NCBI RefSeq assembly: GCF_020622355.1
Contig: NZ_WHVL01000003.1
Span: 248,001 to 312,000, forward strand
Reading direction: 5' to 3'
DNA: 64,000 nucleotides
Source: Vreelandella malpeensis
GTDB lineage: Bacteria > Pseudomonadota > Gammaproteobacteria > Pseudomonadales > Halomonadaceae
Below, one piece after another: positions 55,019 to 64,000 of the stretch. The translations under genes and the position numbers were made by a program. Within the stretch, counting starts at the first letter, position 1, and every line of letters begins with the position of its first letter. The notes under the pieces are model-generated. The model was given only the letters and a program-made list of their open reading frames with translations. It was not told where the DNA came from and ran no database searches.

Positions 55019-55721
55019 GCCCGTCCAGGCGCTGGAGCAGGCGAGCGACGATATCGCCCAGGTACTCGGTGAACAGCGTGTCCATGCTGGCGCGATAGCA
55101 CTGCGGGTCGGGGCTCGCCAGCAGCAGGTAGCCCACGGGCTCGCCCGCCGCCAGTCGCGAGACGGCGCAGGAGCCGGCCTTGCGCGGCGGTTTGGTGTGG
55201 GGCAGCAGGCACTTCCAGTCGCTCACGCTGAGCTTGGCACAGCGGCTGGTGCGGCCATCGAGCAGCGCCGTCAATCGGGCCGTCGCGTGCTGGTCCAGCA
55301 CGTGGCGCGGCGGCTGCGGCGGCGCGGGCTCGTCATCGCTGAGGCTTGCGGGGCACCACAGCGCCATGGCGGGCGTATCGAAGCGCTCGCCGAGCTGAAC
55401 GGCCAGCGCCTGGGCCAGGGCGTCGCGGTCCTCGGCCTCGATCAGCGCCAGCAGCGTCTCGCGCAGGCGCCGGTACTGCGCCTCGTTGTGGCGAGCGGTC
55501 TCGAGCAGGTGCTCGAGGCGCCCTTCGGCGCTGTCGGCGCGCTGGCGCAGGTCGATCACCAGCCGCTCCAGCAGCGATACGGCGCCGTCGATGTGCGGGT
55601 GCGGCACCTTGAGCTGCTGCAGAAGTCCTTCCCGGCCAACGAAGAAGTCCGGGTGACGGGCCAGCCAGAACGCGACCTGGTCCGGGTCGAGCGTCTTGCG
55701 GGGCTCCGGGGCTTGCGACAT
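55011..55721 (-). CDS. DUF484 family protein (GAF-like)
   Basis: 236 residues from the ATG at 55721, which has AAGGAGA at proper distance; an ATG two codons upstream is too close to it. The N-terminal motif DPDQVAFWLARHPDFFVGREGLLQQLKVPHP is the family hallmark. A helical segment (about 60-100) then leads to a GAF-like domain (about 105-230). Function unknown, though linked to xerC by gene order throughout gammaproteobacteria. 16 bp after dapF. Confidence 0.88.
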   Translation of the reverse strand: MSQAPEPRKTLDPDQVAFWLARHPDFFVGREGLLQQLKVPHPHIDGAVSLLERLVIDLRQRADSAEGRLEHLLETARHNEAQYRRLRETLLALIEAEDRDALAQALAVQLGERFDTPAMALWCPASLSDDEPAPPQPPRHVLDQHATARLTALLDGRTSRCAKLSVSDWKCLLPHTKPPRKAGSCAVSRLAAGEPVGYLLLASPDPQCYRASMDTLFTEYLGDIVARLLQRLDGHG

Positions 55722-55737
55722 CGCCATTCTCCTTGGA

Positions 55738-56571
55738 TTAGTTGAGCGTCACGCGGCCGTCGAACACGCGCGTGGCGGGACCGATCATGATCAGCGCGGC
55801 GTCTTCGCCGGGCCACTCGATGGTAAGCTTCCCTCCGGGCAGGTGCACCGTCACCGGACTTTGCAGAAGCCCCTGGCGAATGCCGCTGGCCACCGCCGCG
55901 CAGGCGCCGGTGCCGCAGGCGAGCGTCTCGCCGCTGCCGCGCTCGAACACGCGCAGGCGAATCTCGCTTTTGGACACCACCTGCATGAAGCCGACGTTGA
56001 CCCGGCGGGGAAAGCGCGGATGGGCTTCCAGCAGCGGCCCCAGTCGCTCGACCGGCGCGCTGTCGACGCTTTCGACCGTGAGCACCGCGTGCGGGTTGCC
56101 CATCGATACCGCGCCGATTTCGAGCTGCTCGCCGTCGACCTCGATGGCGTGGCACACCGCATCCTCTTGGGCATCGAAAGGCAGCGCAGCCGGCTCGAAG
56201 CGCGGCCGGCCCATGTCGACGCGTACCTCGCCATCGTTTTGTACGTGCAGGATGAGCGGCCCGCCGGCGGTTTCCACGTGGATCTCGTGCTTGTGGGTCA
56301 GGCGCTGCTCGCGCACGAAGCGAGCGAAGCAGCGCGCACCGTTGCCGCAGTTCTCCACTTCGCTGCCGTCGGCGTTGAAGATGCGGTAGCGAAAGTCCAT
56401 GTCCGGGTCGCGGGGCGGCTCGACCACCAGAAGCTGATCGAAGCCGATGCCGAAGCGCCGGTCGGCGAGCTGAGCGATCACCTCGTCGGTCAGCCGAGCG
56501 CGCTGGGTGACCAGGTCGACCACCATGAAATCGTTGCCCAGCCCGTGCATCTTGGTGAAGTGCAGAAGCAT
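55738..56571 (-). CDS. dapF: Diaminopimelate epimerase
   Basis: 277 residues. It interconverts LL- and meso-diaminopimelate for lysine and peptidoglycan. The two catalytic cysteines are in [14 protein letters not shown] (about residue 75) and [16 protein letters not shown] (about 219). The N-terminal [15 protein letters not shown] is diagnostic. ATG overlaps the lysA stop by 1 bp (TGATG), so it is translated coupled with lysA, which uses its product. Confidence 0.97.
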   Translation of the reverse strand: MLLHFTKMHGLGNDFMVVDLVTQRARLTDEVIAQLADRRFGIGFDQLLVVEPPRDPDMDFRYRIFNADGSEVENCGNGARCFARFVREQRLTHKHEIHVETAGGPLILHVQNDGEVRVDMGRPRFEPAALPFDAQEDAVCHAIEVDGEQLEIGAVSMGNPHAVLTVESVDSAPVERLGPLLEAHPRFPRRVNVGFMQVVSKSEIRLRVFERGSGETLACGTGACAAVASGIRQGLLQSPVTVHLPGGKLTIEWPGEDAALIMIGPATRVFDGRVTLN

Positions 56572-57842
56572 CAGTTCGCCTCGTCCGGCAAGAGCGCCTC
56601 GCCGGCCCAGAGCTGCTCGAGGGTTTCCCGGGCACGCACCACGTGGACGCGGTCACCGTCGACCATCACTTCGGCAGGCCGCGGGCGGCTATTGTAGTTC
56701 GACGCCATGACGAAACCGTAGGCACCGGCCGAGCGCACCGCCAGCAAGTCGTTTGCGGCAATGGCGAGTTCGCGCTCCTTGCCGAGAAAATCGCCGGTTT
56801 CGCACACCGGGCCGACCACGTCGTACATGGCGCTTTCGCGCGCCTCGCGGGTGTCGACGCGCACGATCATCTGCCAGGCCTGATAGAGCGCTGGGCGGAT
56901 GAGATCGTTCATCGCCGCATCGACGATGGCGAAGTTCTTGGTCTCGCCGGGCTTCAAAAACTCGACCCGGGTGAGCATCACTCCGGCGTTGGCGGCGATG
57001 GAACGGCCAGGCTCGAACAGAAGCGTGAGATTCTCGCCGCCTTCCCAGCGTGACAGGCGTGCGAGCAGCTGGCTTGCGTAGTCGAAGGGCTGCGGCGGAG
57101 TCTCGTCGCGGTAGGGCACGCCGAGGCCGCCACCGAGATCCAGGTGCTCGATCTCGATACCGCGCTCGCGCAGCCGCTCCATCAGTACCAGAAGCCGCTC
57201 GAGGGCGTCGAGAAACGGCGCGGTCTCGGTGAGCTGCGAGCCGATGTGGCAATCGAGCCCCTTGATCGCCAGGTTCGGCAGATCGGAAGCGAGCGCGTAG
57301 GCTTCAAGCGCCTCATCCACGGCGATGCCGAACTTGTTGTCCTTGAGCCCGGTGGAGATGTACGGATGGGTACCTGCGTCGACGTCCGGGTTGACGCGCA
57401 GCGACACCGGCGCGACGACGCCGAGCTCCGCGGCCACGGCGTTGAGCCGCTCGAGCTCCGGAACGGACTCGACGTTGAAACACTTGATGCCGACCTCAAG
57501 CGCGCGAACCATCTCGTCACGCCGCTTGGCCACGCCCGAGAAGACTACCTTGCCCGGGTCGCCACCGGCTTTGAGTACGCGCTCGAGCTCGCCAATGGAG
57601 ACGATGTCGAAGCCCGCGCCGAGCTTCGCCAGAAGTCCCAGCACCGCGAGGTTCGAGTTGGCCTTCACCGCGTAGCAGATCAGGTGCGGGTGGCCGCCCA
57701 GCGCCTCGGTGTAGGCGCGAAAGTGGCGCGTGAAGGTGGTCTTCGAGTAGACGTAGCAGGGCGTGCCGATCTCGTCGGCAAGACGCGTGAGCGGCACGTC
57801 CTCGGCGAACAGTACGCCGTCACGGTAGTTGAAGTGATCCAT
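56571..57842 (-). CDS. lysA: Diaminopimelate decarboxylase
   Basis: 423 residues, PLP-dependent fold III decarboxylase, last step of lysine synthesis. The PLP lysine is in [14 protein letters not shown] (about residue 60). [16 protein letters not shown] and [22 protein letters not shown] bind PLP phosphate. [12 protein letters not shown] supplies the catalytic Cys. ATG overlaps the lptM stop (TGATG). It is in the operon argH-lptM-lysA-dapF, so arginine and lysine/DAP synthesis are co-transcribed here. Confidence 0.97.
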   Translation of the reverse strand: MDHFNYRDGVLFAEDVPLTRLADEIGTPCYVYSKTTFTRHFRAYTEALGGHPHLICYAVKANSNLAVLGLLAKLGAGFDIVSIGELERVLKAGGDPGKVVFSGVAKRRDEMVRALEVGIKCFNVESVPELERLNAVAAELGVVAPVSLRVNPDVDAGTHPYISTGLKDNKFGIAVDEALEAYALASDLPNLAIKGLDCHIGSQLTETAPFLDALERLLVLMERLRERGIEIEHLDLGGGLGVPYRDETPPQPFDYASQLLARLSRWEGGENLTLLFEPGRSIAANAGVMLTRVEFLKPGETKNFAIVDAAMNDLIRPALYQAWQMIVRVDTREARESAMYDVVGPVCETGDFLGKERELAIAANDLLAVRSAGAYGFVMASNYNSRPRPAEVMVDGDRVHVVRARETLEQLWAGEALLPDEAN

Positions 57843-57955
57843 CAGGACTCCTCGGCGGCGGTCTGGGCGTTATCGTCCGGCAGGTAGAGCGGGCCCTTCT
57901 GCCCGCAGCCGGCAAGCACGAAGGCGATCAGCGCGATCGCGGCCAGCGCCTTCAT
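57842..57955 (-). CDS. lptM: LPS translocon maturation lipoprotein LptM (YifL)
   Basis: 37 residues only. Short N-region, hydrophobic stretch, lipobox VLAGC with Cys17 as the lipidated residue, then the family hallmark [10 protein letters not shown]. LptM is an outer-membrane lipoprotein that helps LptD fold and acquire native disulfides. ATG overlaps the argH stop (ATGA) and its stop overlaps the lysA ATG. The place before lysA-dapF is the same as in E. coli. Confidence 0.93.
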   Translation of the reverse strand: MKALAAIALIAFVLAGCGQKGPLYLPDDNAQTAAEES

Positions 57956-59355
57956 TTCGCCTCCCGGTGCGCCTTGAGCGCCTCGCGGGCGCGGCTCGCC
58001 GCGGCGCGGACCTGATCCGGCGCGGTCCCGCCGATATGATTACGCGCGGCGACCGAGCCTTCGAGTGTGAGCACCTCGAAAACGTCTGCCTCGATGATGT
58101 CGGAGAACTGCTTGAGCTCCTCGAGGGTCATCTCGGACAGATCCTTCTTCTCCTTCAGGCCGAAGGCTACCGACTGGCCGACGATCTCGTGGGCATCGCG
58201 GAAGGCCACGCCCTTGCGCACCAGGTAATCCGCCAGGTCCGTCGCGGTGGAGAAACCGCGCCGCGCCGCCTCGAACATGCTCTCTTTTTTCGGCTCGATG
58301 GCGGGCACCATGTCGGCAAAGGCCTTGAGACAGTCCAGCACCGTGTCGACGGCGTCGAACAAGGGCTCCTTGTCCTCCTGGTTGTCCTTGTTGTAGGCCA
58401 GCGGCTGAGACTTCATCAGCGTGAGGAGGCTCATCAGGTGGCCGTAGACGCGACCGGTCTTGCCGCGCACGAGCTCCGGCACGTCGGGGTTCTTCTTCTG
58501 CGGCATGATCGAGGAGCCGGTGCAGAAGCGATCCGGCAAGTCGATGAAGTCGAACTGGGCGCTGGTCCAGAGCACGAGCTCCTCGCTCATGCGTGACAGG
58601 TGCATCAGGAGGATGCTGGCGAAGCTGGCGAATTCGATGGCGAAGTCGCGATCGGACACCGCGTCCAGCGAGTTCTCCGCCGGGCGGGAGAAGCCCAGAA
58701 GCTCGGCGGTGACGTGGCGGTCGATCGGGTAGGTGGTGCCGGCCAGGGCAGCGGCCCCCAGCGGCATCACGTTGACCCGCTTGCGGGTATCCAGAAGCCG
58801 CTCGTGGTCGCGGGCGAGCATCTCCTGCCAGGCCAGCAGGTGGTGGCCGAAGGTGACCGGCTGGGCGGTCTGCAGGTGGGTAAAGCCCGGCATGATGGTA
58901 TCCGCCTCGCGCTCGGCGAGTGTGATCATGCCTTCACGCAGGCGCGCAAGCTCTGAGTCGATCGAGTCGATGGCATCGCGCATGAAAAGCCGGATATCCG
59001 TGGCCACCTGGTCGTTACGCGAGCGGCCGGTGTGCAGCTTCTTGCCGGTGATGCCGATCTTCTGGGTCAGGCGCGCCTCGATGTTCATGTGCACGTCCTC
59101 GAGCGGCACCGACCACTCGAACTCGCCGCGTTCGATCTCGCCTTTGATCTCGGTCAGGCCTTCGATGATCGCGTCGCGCTCGGCGTCGCTGAGCACGCCG
59201 ACGCGGGCCAGCATCGTGGCGTGAGCAATCGAGCCTTGAATGTCCTGGCCGGCCAGGCGCTGGTCGAAGTTCACGGAGGCAGTGAAGCGGGCGACGAAGG
59301 CGTCGGTGGGTTCGCTGAAGCGGCCGCCCCAGGATTGATTCGTAGCGTGGCTCAT
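57952..59355 (-). CDS. argH: Argininosuccinate lyase
   Basis: 467 residues from the ATG at 59355 ([26 protein letters not shown], the standard N-terminus); the open frame upstream is not used. Last step of arginine synthesis, releasing fumarate. The fumarase-superfamily signature [12 protein letters not shown] is intact, as are [13 protein letters not shown] and TGHTAQ-type substrate segment [15 protein letters not shown]. First gene of the overlapping operon that runs to the HAD gene. The GGDEF-EAL gene lies 115 bp upstream on the same strand with no strong terminator between. Confidence 0.97.
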   Translation of the reverse strand: MSHATNQSWGGRFSEPTDAFVARFTASVNFDQRLAGQDIQGSIAHATMLARVGVLSDAERDAIIEGLTEIKGEIERGEFEWSVPLEDVHMNIEARLTQKIGITGKKLHTGRSRNDQVATDIRLFMRDAIDSIDSELARLREGMITLAEREADTIMPGFTHLQTAQPVTFGHHLLAWQEMLARDHERLLDTRKRVNVMPLGAAALAGTTYPIDRHVTAELLGFSRPAENSLDAVSDRDFAIEFASFASILLMHLSRMSEELVLWTSAQFDFIDLPDRFCTGSSIMPQKKNPDVPELVRGKTGRVYGHLMSLLTLMKSQPLAYNKDNQEDKEPLFDAVDTVLDCLKAFADMVPAIEPKKESMFEAARRGFSTATDLADYLVRKGVAFRDAHEIVGQSVAFGLKEKKDLSEMTLEELKQFSDIIEADVFEVLTLEGSVAARNHIGGTAPDQVRAAASRAREALKAHREAK

Positions 59356-59470
59356 CAAGGGTACCTGTTGGCAAAACGAAGGTTGGCAAAACAAGGAAGT
59401 CGTTGGCCCAGAGTGTACCAGAGTCGGCCGCCTTCGCGGCACGGGGTTTGCGCGAGTTCGAGGGCGGGCC

Positions 59471-61540
59471 TCAGGCCCCGGCGAGGTCTCGCAGCACGGC
59501 GTGCTGGTCGAAGCGATCCAGATAGTCGATGAGCGCGTCCAGCGGGATCGGGCGGGCGAAATAGTAGCCCTGCAGGTAGGTCGGATGGCGCTCGCGCAGG
59601 TAGAGAAACTGCTCGCGTGTCTCCACCCCTTCGATCAGCACGGTGAGGCCGAGCTTCTCCGCCAGGGTGATCACCCCCTCGACGATGGCGGCGTCGTTCT
59701 CGTCGCAGGTCACGTCGCGAATGAAGGAGCGGTCGATCTTGAGCTTCTGGATGGGCAGGCGCTTCAAGTAGCTCAAACTCGAGAAGCCGGTGCCGAAGTC
59801 GTCCAGCGCGATGTTCACGCCCAGCGCGCGCAGCCCCTCGATGGCGTCGATGGCATGCTCCGTGCTATCCATCAGCACGCCTTCGGTGATCTCGATCTCC
59901 AGAAGCTCCGCCGAGAGGCCGGTCTCGGCCAGCACTCGCTCGATCGAGGCGACGAACCCCGGACGCTGGACCTGCATGGGCGACACGTTGACGGCCATGG
60001 TCAGCGGGGCGTGTTCGCCGCGATTGAGGGCCACCGCGTCGAGGCAGGCGCGTCTGAGCACCCAGTCGCTGATCGGGATGATCTGCCCGGTCTCCTCGGA
60101 GAGCCCGATGAAGTCGATCGGCGGGATGTTGCCCTGCTGCGGGTGCTGCCAGCGCAGCAGCGCCTCGACCCCGACCACCCGCCCGCTGACGCTATCGATC
60201 TGGGGCTGGTAGTGCAGCTCGAACTGCTCCTGCTCGATGGCCTGGGCCAGGGCGTGACGCAGGTTGACCCGCTCGGTGACCCGCCGGTTGAGCTCGTCGG
60301 TATACCACTGGTAGGTATTGCGCCCGCGCCCTTTGGCCTTGTACATGGCGAGATCCGCCTGCTGGATCAGCGTCCGGGGCTTGGTGATGCTGCCATCGTC
60401 GGTGCCGATACCGATGCTGGCGGTGATGTGAAGCTCCTCGCCCTGGTACCAGTAAGGCGCCGACAGTCTGGCCAGCAGGCGCTCGACCACCTGCATCACA
60501 TCCTGCTCGTGGGCCAGATCCGGCAGCAGCACGATGAACTCGTCGCCGCCGATGCGCGCCACGGTATCCCAGGGGCGCAGCTCCTCCTCGAGGCGCCGCG
60601 CCACGCTGATCAGAATGAAATCGCCTACGTCGTGGCCGAGGGAATCGTTGATCGGCTTGAAGTCGTCCAGGTCGATGAACAGTACCGCCAGGTAGCGCTG
60701 GTAGCGCTTGGCCAGCACGCAGCCCTGGGCCAGGCGCTGATGCAGGAGCTGGCGATTGGGCAGGCCTGTCAGGGCATCGTGGTGGGCGTTGTGCCTGAGC
60801 TGCGCCTGATACTCGCGCTGGGCGGTGACGTCATTCTGCACGCCGATGAAGTGGGTGACCACGCCCTGCTCGTCGCGCACCGGCGAGATGTAGAGATCGT
60901 TCCAGAACAGCGTGCCGTCGCGGCGATAGTTGCGCAGCATGACGTGCACGTCGCGCCGCTCCTGAATGGCGCGGCGCAGCTGCTTAAGCGTGGCGGCGTC
61001 GGTCTCCTCACCCTGCAGAAAGCGGCAGTTGAGTCCCATCACGTCGTCCCGGGCGTAGCCTGTGATCTGCTCGAAGGCGCGATTGACGTAGACCATCGGC
61101 AGGTCGTCGGCCTGGGCATCGACGATCACCACGCCGTTGGTGCTCGACTCCACACTGCGCTGCAAAAGCGCCAATTGCTGGTCGGCGGTCTTGCGCCGGG
61201 TGATGTCGCGAGCGATCACGTAGATGACATCGTCGTTGGCACAGGCGCTCACCTCGAGCCAGAAGAGCTCGCCTTGCCAGCTGCGCGCGCGCACGTCGAA
61301 TGCCTCGATCTTCCGGCCGTCGCGAAGGCGCATCAGGGCGTGCTCGATCACCGCGTAATCCTGCGGGTCGATGATCACCCCGCAGGGCCGACCGATCAGT
61401 TCCTGGGCGGAATACCCCAGCAGGTGCTCGAAGGTGGGATTGACGTTCAACAGCGTCCCCATGAAATCGATGCAGCAGAACAAGTCCTGCGACAGCAGGA
61501 AAAATTGATCTAGCTCGCCTTGCGGCTTGGCAGGGGACAT
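59471..61540 (-). CDS. PAS-PAS-GGDEF-EAL cyclic-di-GMP enzyme
   Basis: 689 residues, no membrane helix. Two PAS domains (about 10-120 and 125-245, the second of LOV-like type with [13 protein letters not shown] containing the flavin-type Cys motif NCRFLQ), a GGDEF domain (about 255-415, active-site [11 protein letters not shown]) and an EAL domain (about 425-680, [20 protein letters not shown] and the metal ligands expected). It may both make and degrade c-di-GMP, with blue light possibly sensed by the second PAS. That PAS motif NCRFLQ is the photoactive LOV signature. Confidence 0.9.
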   Translation of the reverse strand: MSPAKPQGELDQFFLLSQDLFCCIDFMGTLLNVNPTFEHLLGYSAQELIGRPCGVIIDPQDYAVIEHALMRLRDGRKIEAFDVRARSWQGELFWLEVSACANDDVIYVIARDITRRKTADQQLALLQRSVESSTNGVVIVDAQADDLPMVYVNRAFEQITGYARDDVMGLNCRFLQGEETDAATLKQLRRAIQERRDVHVMLRNYRRDGTLFWNDLYISPVRDEQGVVTHFIGVQNDVTAQREYQAQLRHNAHHDALTGLPNRQLLHQRLAQGCVLAKRYQRYLAVLFIDLDDFKPINDSLGHDVGDFILISVARRLEEELRPWDTVARIGGDEFIVLLPDLAHEQDVMQVVERLLARLSAPYWYQGEELHITASIGIGTDDGSITKPRTLIQQADLAMYKAKGRGRNTYQWYTDELNRRVTERVNLRHALAQAIEQEQFELHYQPQIDSVSGRVVGVEALLRWQHPQQGNIPPIDFIGLSEETGQIIPISDWVLRRACLDAVALNRGEHAPLTMAVNVSPMQVQRPGFVASIERVLAETGLSAELLEIEITEGVLMDSTEHAIDAIEGLRALGVNIALDDFGTGFSSLSYLKRLPIQKLKIDRSFIRDVTCDENDAAIVEGVITLAEKLGLTVLIEGVETREQFLYLRERHPTYLQGYYFARPIPLDALIDYLDRFDQHAVLRDLAGA

Positions 61541-61589
61541 AGGGCGTTACCTGAACAAAGGGTCCATCAACCAATTATGGCTGGTTATT

Positions 61590-61630
61590 TTTACTGCGTG
61601 ACCGGGTGCTTTATGATGAGACTTATCATA
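61590..61630 (+). promoter_or_regulatory. hemC promoter region with palindrome
   Basis: TTTACT (61590-61595), a 16-bp spacer and TATGAT (61612-61617) fit a sigma-70 promoter. TATGAT also forms the left arm of a perfect dyad TATGAT-N7-ATCATA (61612-61630), which may be an operator. The gap to the divergent GGDEF-EAL gene is 127 bp. Confidence 0.5.
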
Positions 61631-61667
61631 GTTCGACGCGCCGTGTCAGCGGCAAAGGGAGAATAAC

Positions 61668-62612
61668 GTGTCATCCATCACCAAACTGCGCATCGCCACG
61701 CGCAAGAGCCAACTGGCCATGTGGCAGGCCGAGTACGTCCGGGAACGACTGATGGCGGCGCATAGTGGTCTGGAGGTCGAGCTGGTGGCGCTGTCCACCA
61801 AGGGCGACAAGATCCTCGATACCCCGCTTTCCAAGATTGGCGGAAAAGGGCTGTTCGTCAAAGAGCTGGAGGATGCCATGCTCGACGGCCGGGCGGACAT
61901 CGCCGTGCACTCCATGAAGGACGTGCCGATGCACTTCCCCGAAGGTCTGGGGCTCTCCATCATCCTCGAGGGCGCCGAGCCCACTGATGCCTTCGTCTCC
62001 AACCGTTTTCAAAGCGTCGACGCGCTGCCCGACGGCGCGCGCATCGGCACCGCCAGCCTGCGCCGTGGTCTGCAACTGCGCGAACTGCGCCCGGATCTCG
62101 AGATACTCAACCTGCGCGGCAACGTGCAGACTCGCCTGGCCAAGCTCGACGCCGACGAGTTCGACGCCATCATCCTCGCCACCTCCGGGCTCAAGCGCCT
62201 GGGGCTTGGCGCGCGTATCGCCCAGGAGCTGCCCCCGGAGCTCTGCCTGCCCGCCTGCGGCCAGGGGGCGCTGGGCGTCGAGTGCCGGCTGCACGACCCG
62301 GAGCTGATCAGCCTGCTCGCTCCGCTCGATCACGCCGATACCGCCACCCGCGTGCGCGCCGAGCGCGCCATGAACACGCGTCTGGAAGGCGGCTGCCAGG
62401 TGCCGATCGCCGGCCACGCGGTGCTCGACAAGGCCAACGAGACGATCTGGCTGCGCGGTCTGGTCGGCAATCCCGAGGGGACCGAGGTGCTGCGCGCCGA
62501 AGGGCGCGGCTCGATCCACGAGCCGGAGGCGCTGGGCATTCGCGTGGCCGAGGACCTGCTCGACCAGGGCGCCGGCGAGATTCTCGCCGAGGTGTACGGC
62601 GACAACGTATGA
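61668..62612 (+). CDS. hemC: Hydroxymethylbilane synthase (porphobilinogen deaminase)
   Basis: 314 residues. It polymerises four porphobilinogens into hydroxymethylbilane on a covalent dipyrromethane cofactor. N-terminal [21 protein letters not shown], catalytic Asp/Lys region [12 protein letters not shown] and VHSMKDVPM, and the cofactor Cys in [14 protein letters not shown] are intact. First gene of hemC-hemD-hemX, the usual gammaproteobacterial order, with a palindrome-containing promoter upstream. Confidence 0.97.
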   Translation: MSSITKLRIATRKSQLAMWQAEYVRERLMAAHSGLEVELVALSTKGDKILDTPLSKIGGKGLFVKELEDAMLDGRADIAVHSMKDVPMHFPEGLGLSIILEGAEPTDAFVSNRFQSVDALPDGARIGTASLRRGLQLRELRPDLEILNLRGNVQTRLAKLDADEFDAIILATSGLKRLGLGARIAQELPPELCLPACGQGALGVECRLHDPELISLLAPLDHADTATRVRAERAMNTRLEGGCQVPIAGHAVLDKANETIWLRGLVGNPEGTEVLRAEGRGSIHEPEALGIRVAEDLLDQGAGEILAEVYGDNV

Positions 62613-62613
62613 G

Positions 62614-63408
62614 ATGCCCACGGTGAACCAGGCGCCGGTACTGATCGCCCGCCCCGGCGAGCGCGGCGAGACCCTGGCGGGCGCGCTGCGCGACAAGGGT
62701 TTCGTGGTCGCGCGTCTCGATGTCATGACCCTCGAGGCGCTCGACGAGGACGCCGCGACGCGAGGCGTGTGGCTCGATCTCGACCACTACCCTAAGATAA
62801 TCGTAGCCAGCCCCTTCGCGGCGCTCTGCCTGGGTGAGGCGATCGATCGCTACTGGCCGCAGCTGCCGGTGGGCATCGACTTCTACACCCTGGGGCGCGG
62901 CACCGCCGAGGTGCTCGATCAGACGCTTGGCGTGCGTGCCCATACGCCGCCCCCCGGCGCCGGCGAGGAGTCGAGCGAAGCGCTGCTGTCATTGGCCTCG
63001 CTTGCGGACCTATCCCACCAGCGCGTGCTGCTGGTGGCCGGCGAAGGTGGTCGCGCCCTGCTCGGGGAGACGCTTGCCGAGCGTGGCGCCGAGGTGACCC
63101 GGGTCGAGGTCTACCGGCGGCGTTACCAGCCGCCGGAGGCCGAGTTGCAAAGGCAGCTGGCGGCTGGCAGTTTTCATGCATTGGTCGTGACCAGCGGCGA
63201 GCTGCTGCAATATCTGGCAAGATGGTGCCATGAAAAAGCGCTGAACCAACCATTAATCGTCTCCAGCCACCGCTTGGCCCTGCTGGCCGGCCGGCTGGGA
63301 TTTCGTGCCATCAAGGTGGCGTCGGGTGCATCGCCGGCCGCGCTGGCAGCGGCGTTGAACGAGTCCTGCAACGTACGGGGTGCCGATGTCGATGAAAGAA
63401 CTCAATAA
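62614..63408 (+). CDS. hemD: Uroporphyrinogen-III synthase
   Basis: 264 residues. It closes and inverts ring D of hydroxymethylbilane. Sequence is poorly conserved in the family; recognisable are VLIARPGERGETLAGALRDKGF at the start, IIVASPFAALCLGEAI, FYTLGRGTAEVLDQTL and VTSGELLQYLARW. It starts 1 bp after hemC, directly in the operon, which makes the assignment secure. A GTG at 62623 is an alternative start. Confidence 0.93.
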   Translation: MPTVNQAPVLIARPGERGETLAGALRDKGFVVARLDVMTLEALDEDAATRGVWLDLDHYPKIIVASPFAALCLGEAIDRYWPQLPVGIDFYTLGRGTAEVLDQTLGVRAHTPPPGAGEESSEALLSLASLADLSHQRVLLVAGEGGRALLGETLAERGAEVTRVEVYRRRYQPPEAELQRQLAAGSFHALVVTSGELLQYLARWCHEKALNQPLIVSSHRLALLAGRLGFRAIKVASGASPAALAAALNESCNVRGADVDERTQ

Positions 63409-63421
63409 GGGCTAGCGACAG

Positions 63422-64000
63422 ATGAGCAAAGAACCATTTGATCAGACCGGCGCCGACAAGTCGTCCGATGCCGCCTCTCAGGACCGCCCGGTGGAAAAGG
63501 CTTCGGGCAGCGATACCGCCAGCACCCCGTCGTCGGCGGACAGCCAGCGCGCTGCCGACGCCTACGTCGCCAAGAACAGCCGCTCGCGACGTCGCAACAA
63601 GGGGGGGAGCGGCGGCAGCACGCCCTCGACGCCGAACGCCTCTGCCAGCGCCGCCTCGACGAGTGATGCGCCCAAGGCCACGACGCCCGCCGCCACTGCC
63701 GCGCCCGCTCCGACGAGCTCCGTCAAGGGCACCGCAGAAACCAAGCCCGGCGCCGCCAAGCCCCCCGGCAGCCCGCCTCCCGCGTCGCCGCCTCCAGGCG
63801 GGCGCGGCGGCAAGGCCGGCACACTTGCCATCGTGCTGGTGCTGATCCTGGCGCTGGTGCTCGGCGTCGTCGCCTGGCAGCTCTGGCAGCGCCTTGAGAG
63901 CCAGCAGGCGCGCCTGGACGAGATCGCCCAGCAAACCGAGGCCAGCGCCACGCAGCAGAGCCTGAATGATCTCGAGTCACGCCTCGAGAGCGGCGAGACC
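63422..64000 (+). CDS. hemX: HemX-like membrane protein (partial, cut by window end)
   Basis: 193 codons of a longer gene. A very Ser/Ala/Pro/Thr-rich cytoplasmic N-terminus (about 1-135) is followed by one membrane helix (about 135-155, TLAIVLVLILALVLGVVAWQLW) and the start of a coiled coil (QRLESQQARLDEIAQQTEAS). This layout and the position after hemC-hemD match HemX (so-called uroporphyrinogen-III methyltransferase-like, enzyme activity doubtful). The disordered leader is longer than in E. coli. The rest lies outside. Confidence 0.85.
   Translation, partial: MSKEPFDQTGADKSSDAASQDRPVEKASGSDTASTPSSADSQRAADAYVAKNSRSRRRNKGGSGGSTPSTPNASASAASTSDAPKATTPAATAAPAPTSSVKGTAETKPGAAKPPGSPPPASPPPGGRGGKAGTLAIVLVLILALVLGVVAWQLWQRLESQQARLDEIAQQTEASATQQSLNDLESRLESGET

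Overview
The window is about 64 kb of high-GC gammaproteobacterial chromosome. It most resembles the halophilic Halomonadaceae (Halomonas and relatives). Three things point there. The core gene orders are shared with Pseudomonas and Halomonas: finR/fpr, glnK-amtB-ubiK-comM, DUF423-thiS-thiG-trmB, dsbA-EEP-engB, argH-lptM-lysA-dapF-DUF484-xerC-HAD and hemC-hemD-hemX. The exported proteins, for example the FKBP isomerase and the TRAP binding protein, are very acidic, as expected in a halophile. Two TRAP transporters are also present. I saw no rRNA, tRNA, insertion sequence, prophage or CRISPR array. The assignment is inference from gene content only.

Layout. 1-2.1 kb: tail of an unknown gene, then the divergent finR/fpr pair. 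2.2-5.1 kb: a nitrogen module in which ammonium channel AmtB lies between two PII genes; the upstream PII gene has a sigma-54 promoter with two NtrC-like enhancer sites. 5.2-11.4 kb: an iron-uptake block (AraC regulator, two TonB-dependent receptors, one FhuD-like binding protein) with Fur-box-like sites, placed between ubiK and comM. 11.5-17.4 kb: comM, sseA, two MFS carriers, an alpha/beta hydrolase. 17.6-19.8 kb: malate synthase G behind an IclR-type palindrome. 20.3-25.7 kb: a molybdenum aldehyde/xanthine oxidoreductase (paoABC-like) divergent from its maturation genes xdhC and mocA. 25.7-33 kb: a sugar or polyol ABC transporter operon with two catabolic enzymes and a divergent LacI repressor with two operators.

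33-41.5 kb: thiS-thiG-trmB; a tetR-MFS pair with tandem operators; a DUF2256 mini-protein; a strong candidate for an unannotated Fur-repressed small RNA (37370-37484, minus strand); an AEC permease; a FixH-like/Sco copper pair; and an FKBP isomerase translationally coupled to an exported depolymerase-like esterase. 41.7-45 kb: a complete TRAP transporter. 45-47.6 kb: a TIGR02444 gene and the ABC-F gene yheS. 47.6-52.4 kb: a minus-strand run dsbA, EEP hydrolase, TRAP QM pair, thiD, dtd. 52.7-59.4 kb: engB facing the tightly overlapped argH-to-HAD operon. 59.5-64 kb: a PAS-GGDEF-EAL protein divergent from hemCDX, with hemX cut by the window end.

The most interesting single item is the small RNA candidate. 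It has a consensus-like sigma-70 promoter overlapped by a Fur box, a 5' stem-loop, a CU-rich single-stranded segment complementary to Shine-Dalgarno sequence, and a terminator hairpin with a U tract. This is the architecture of RyhB/PrrF-type iron-sparing RNAs, and it sits in the same window as a Fur-controlled iron-uptake block.
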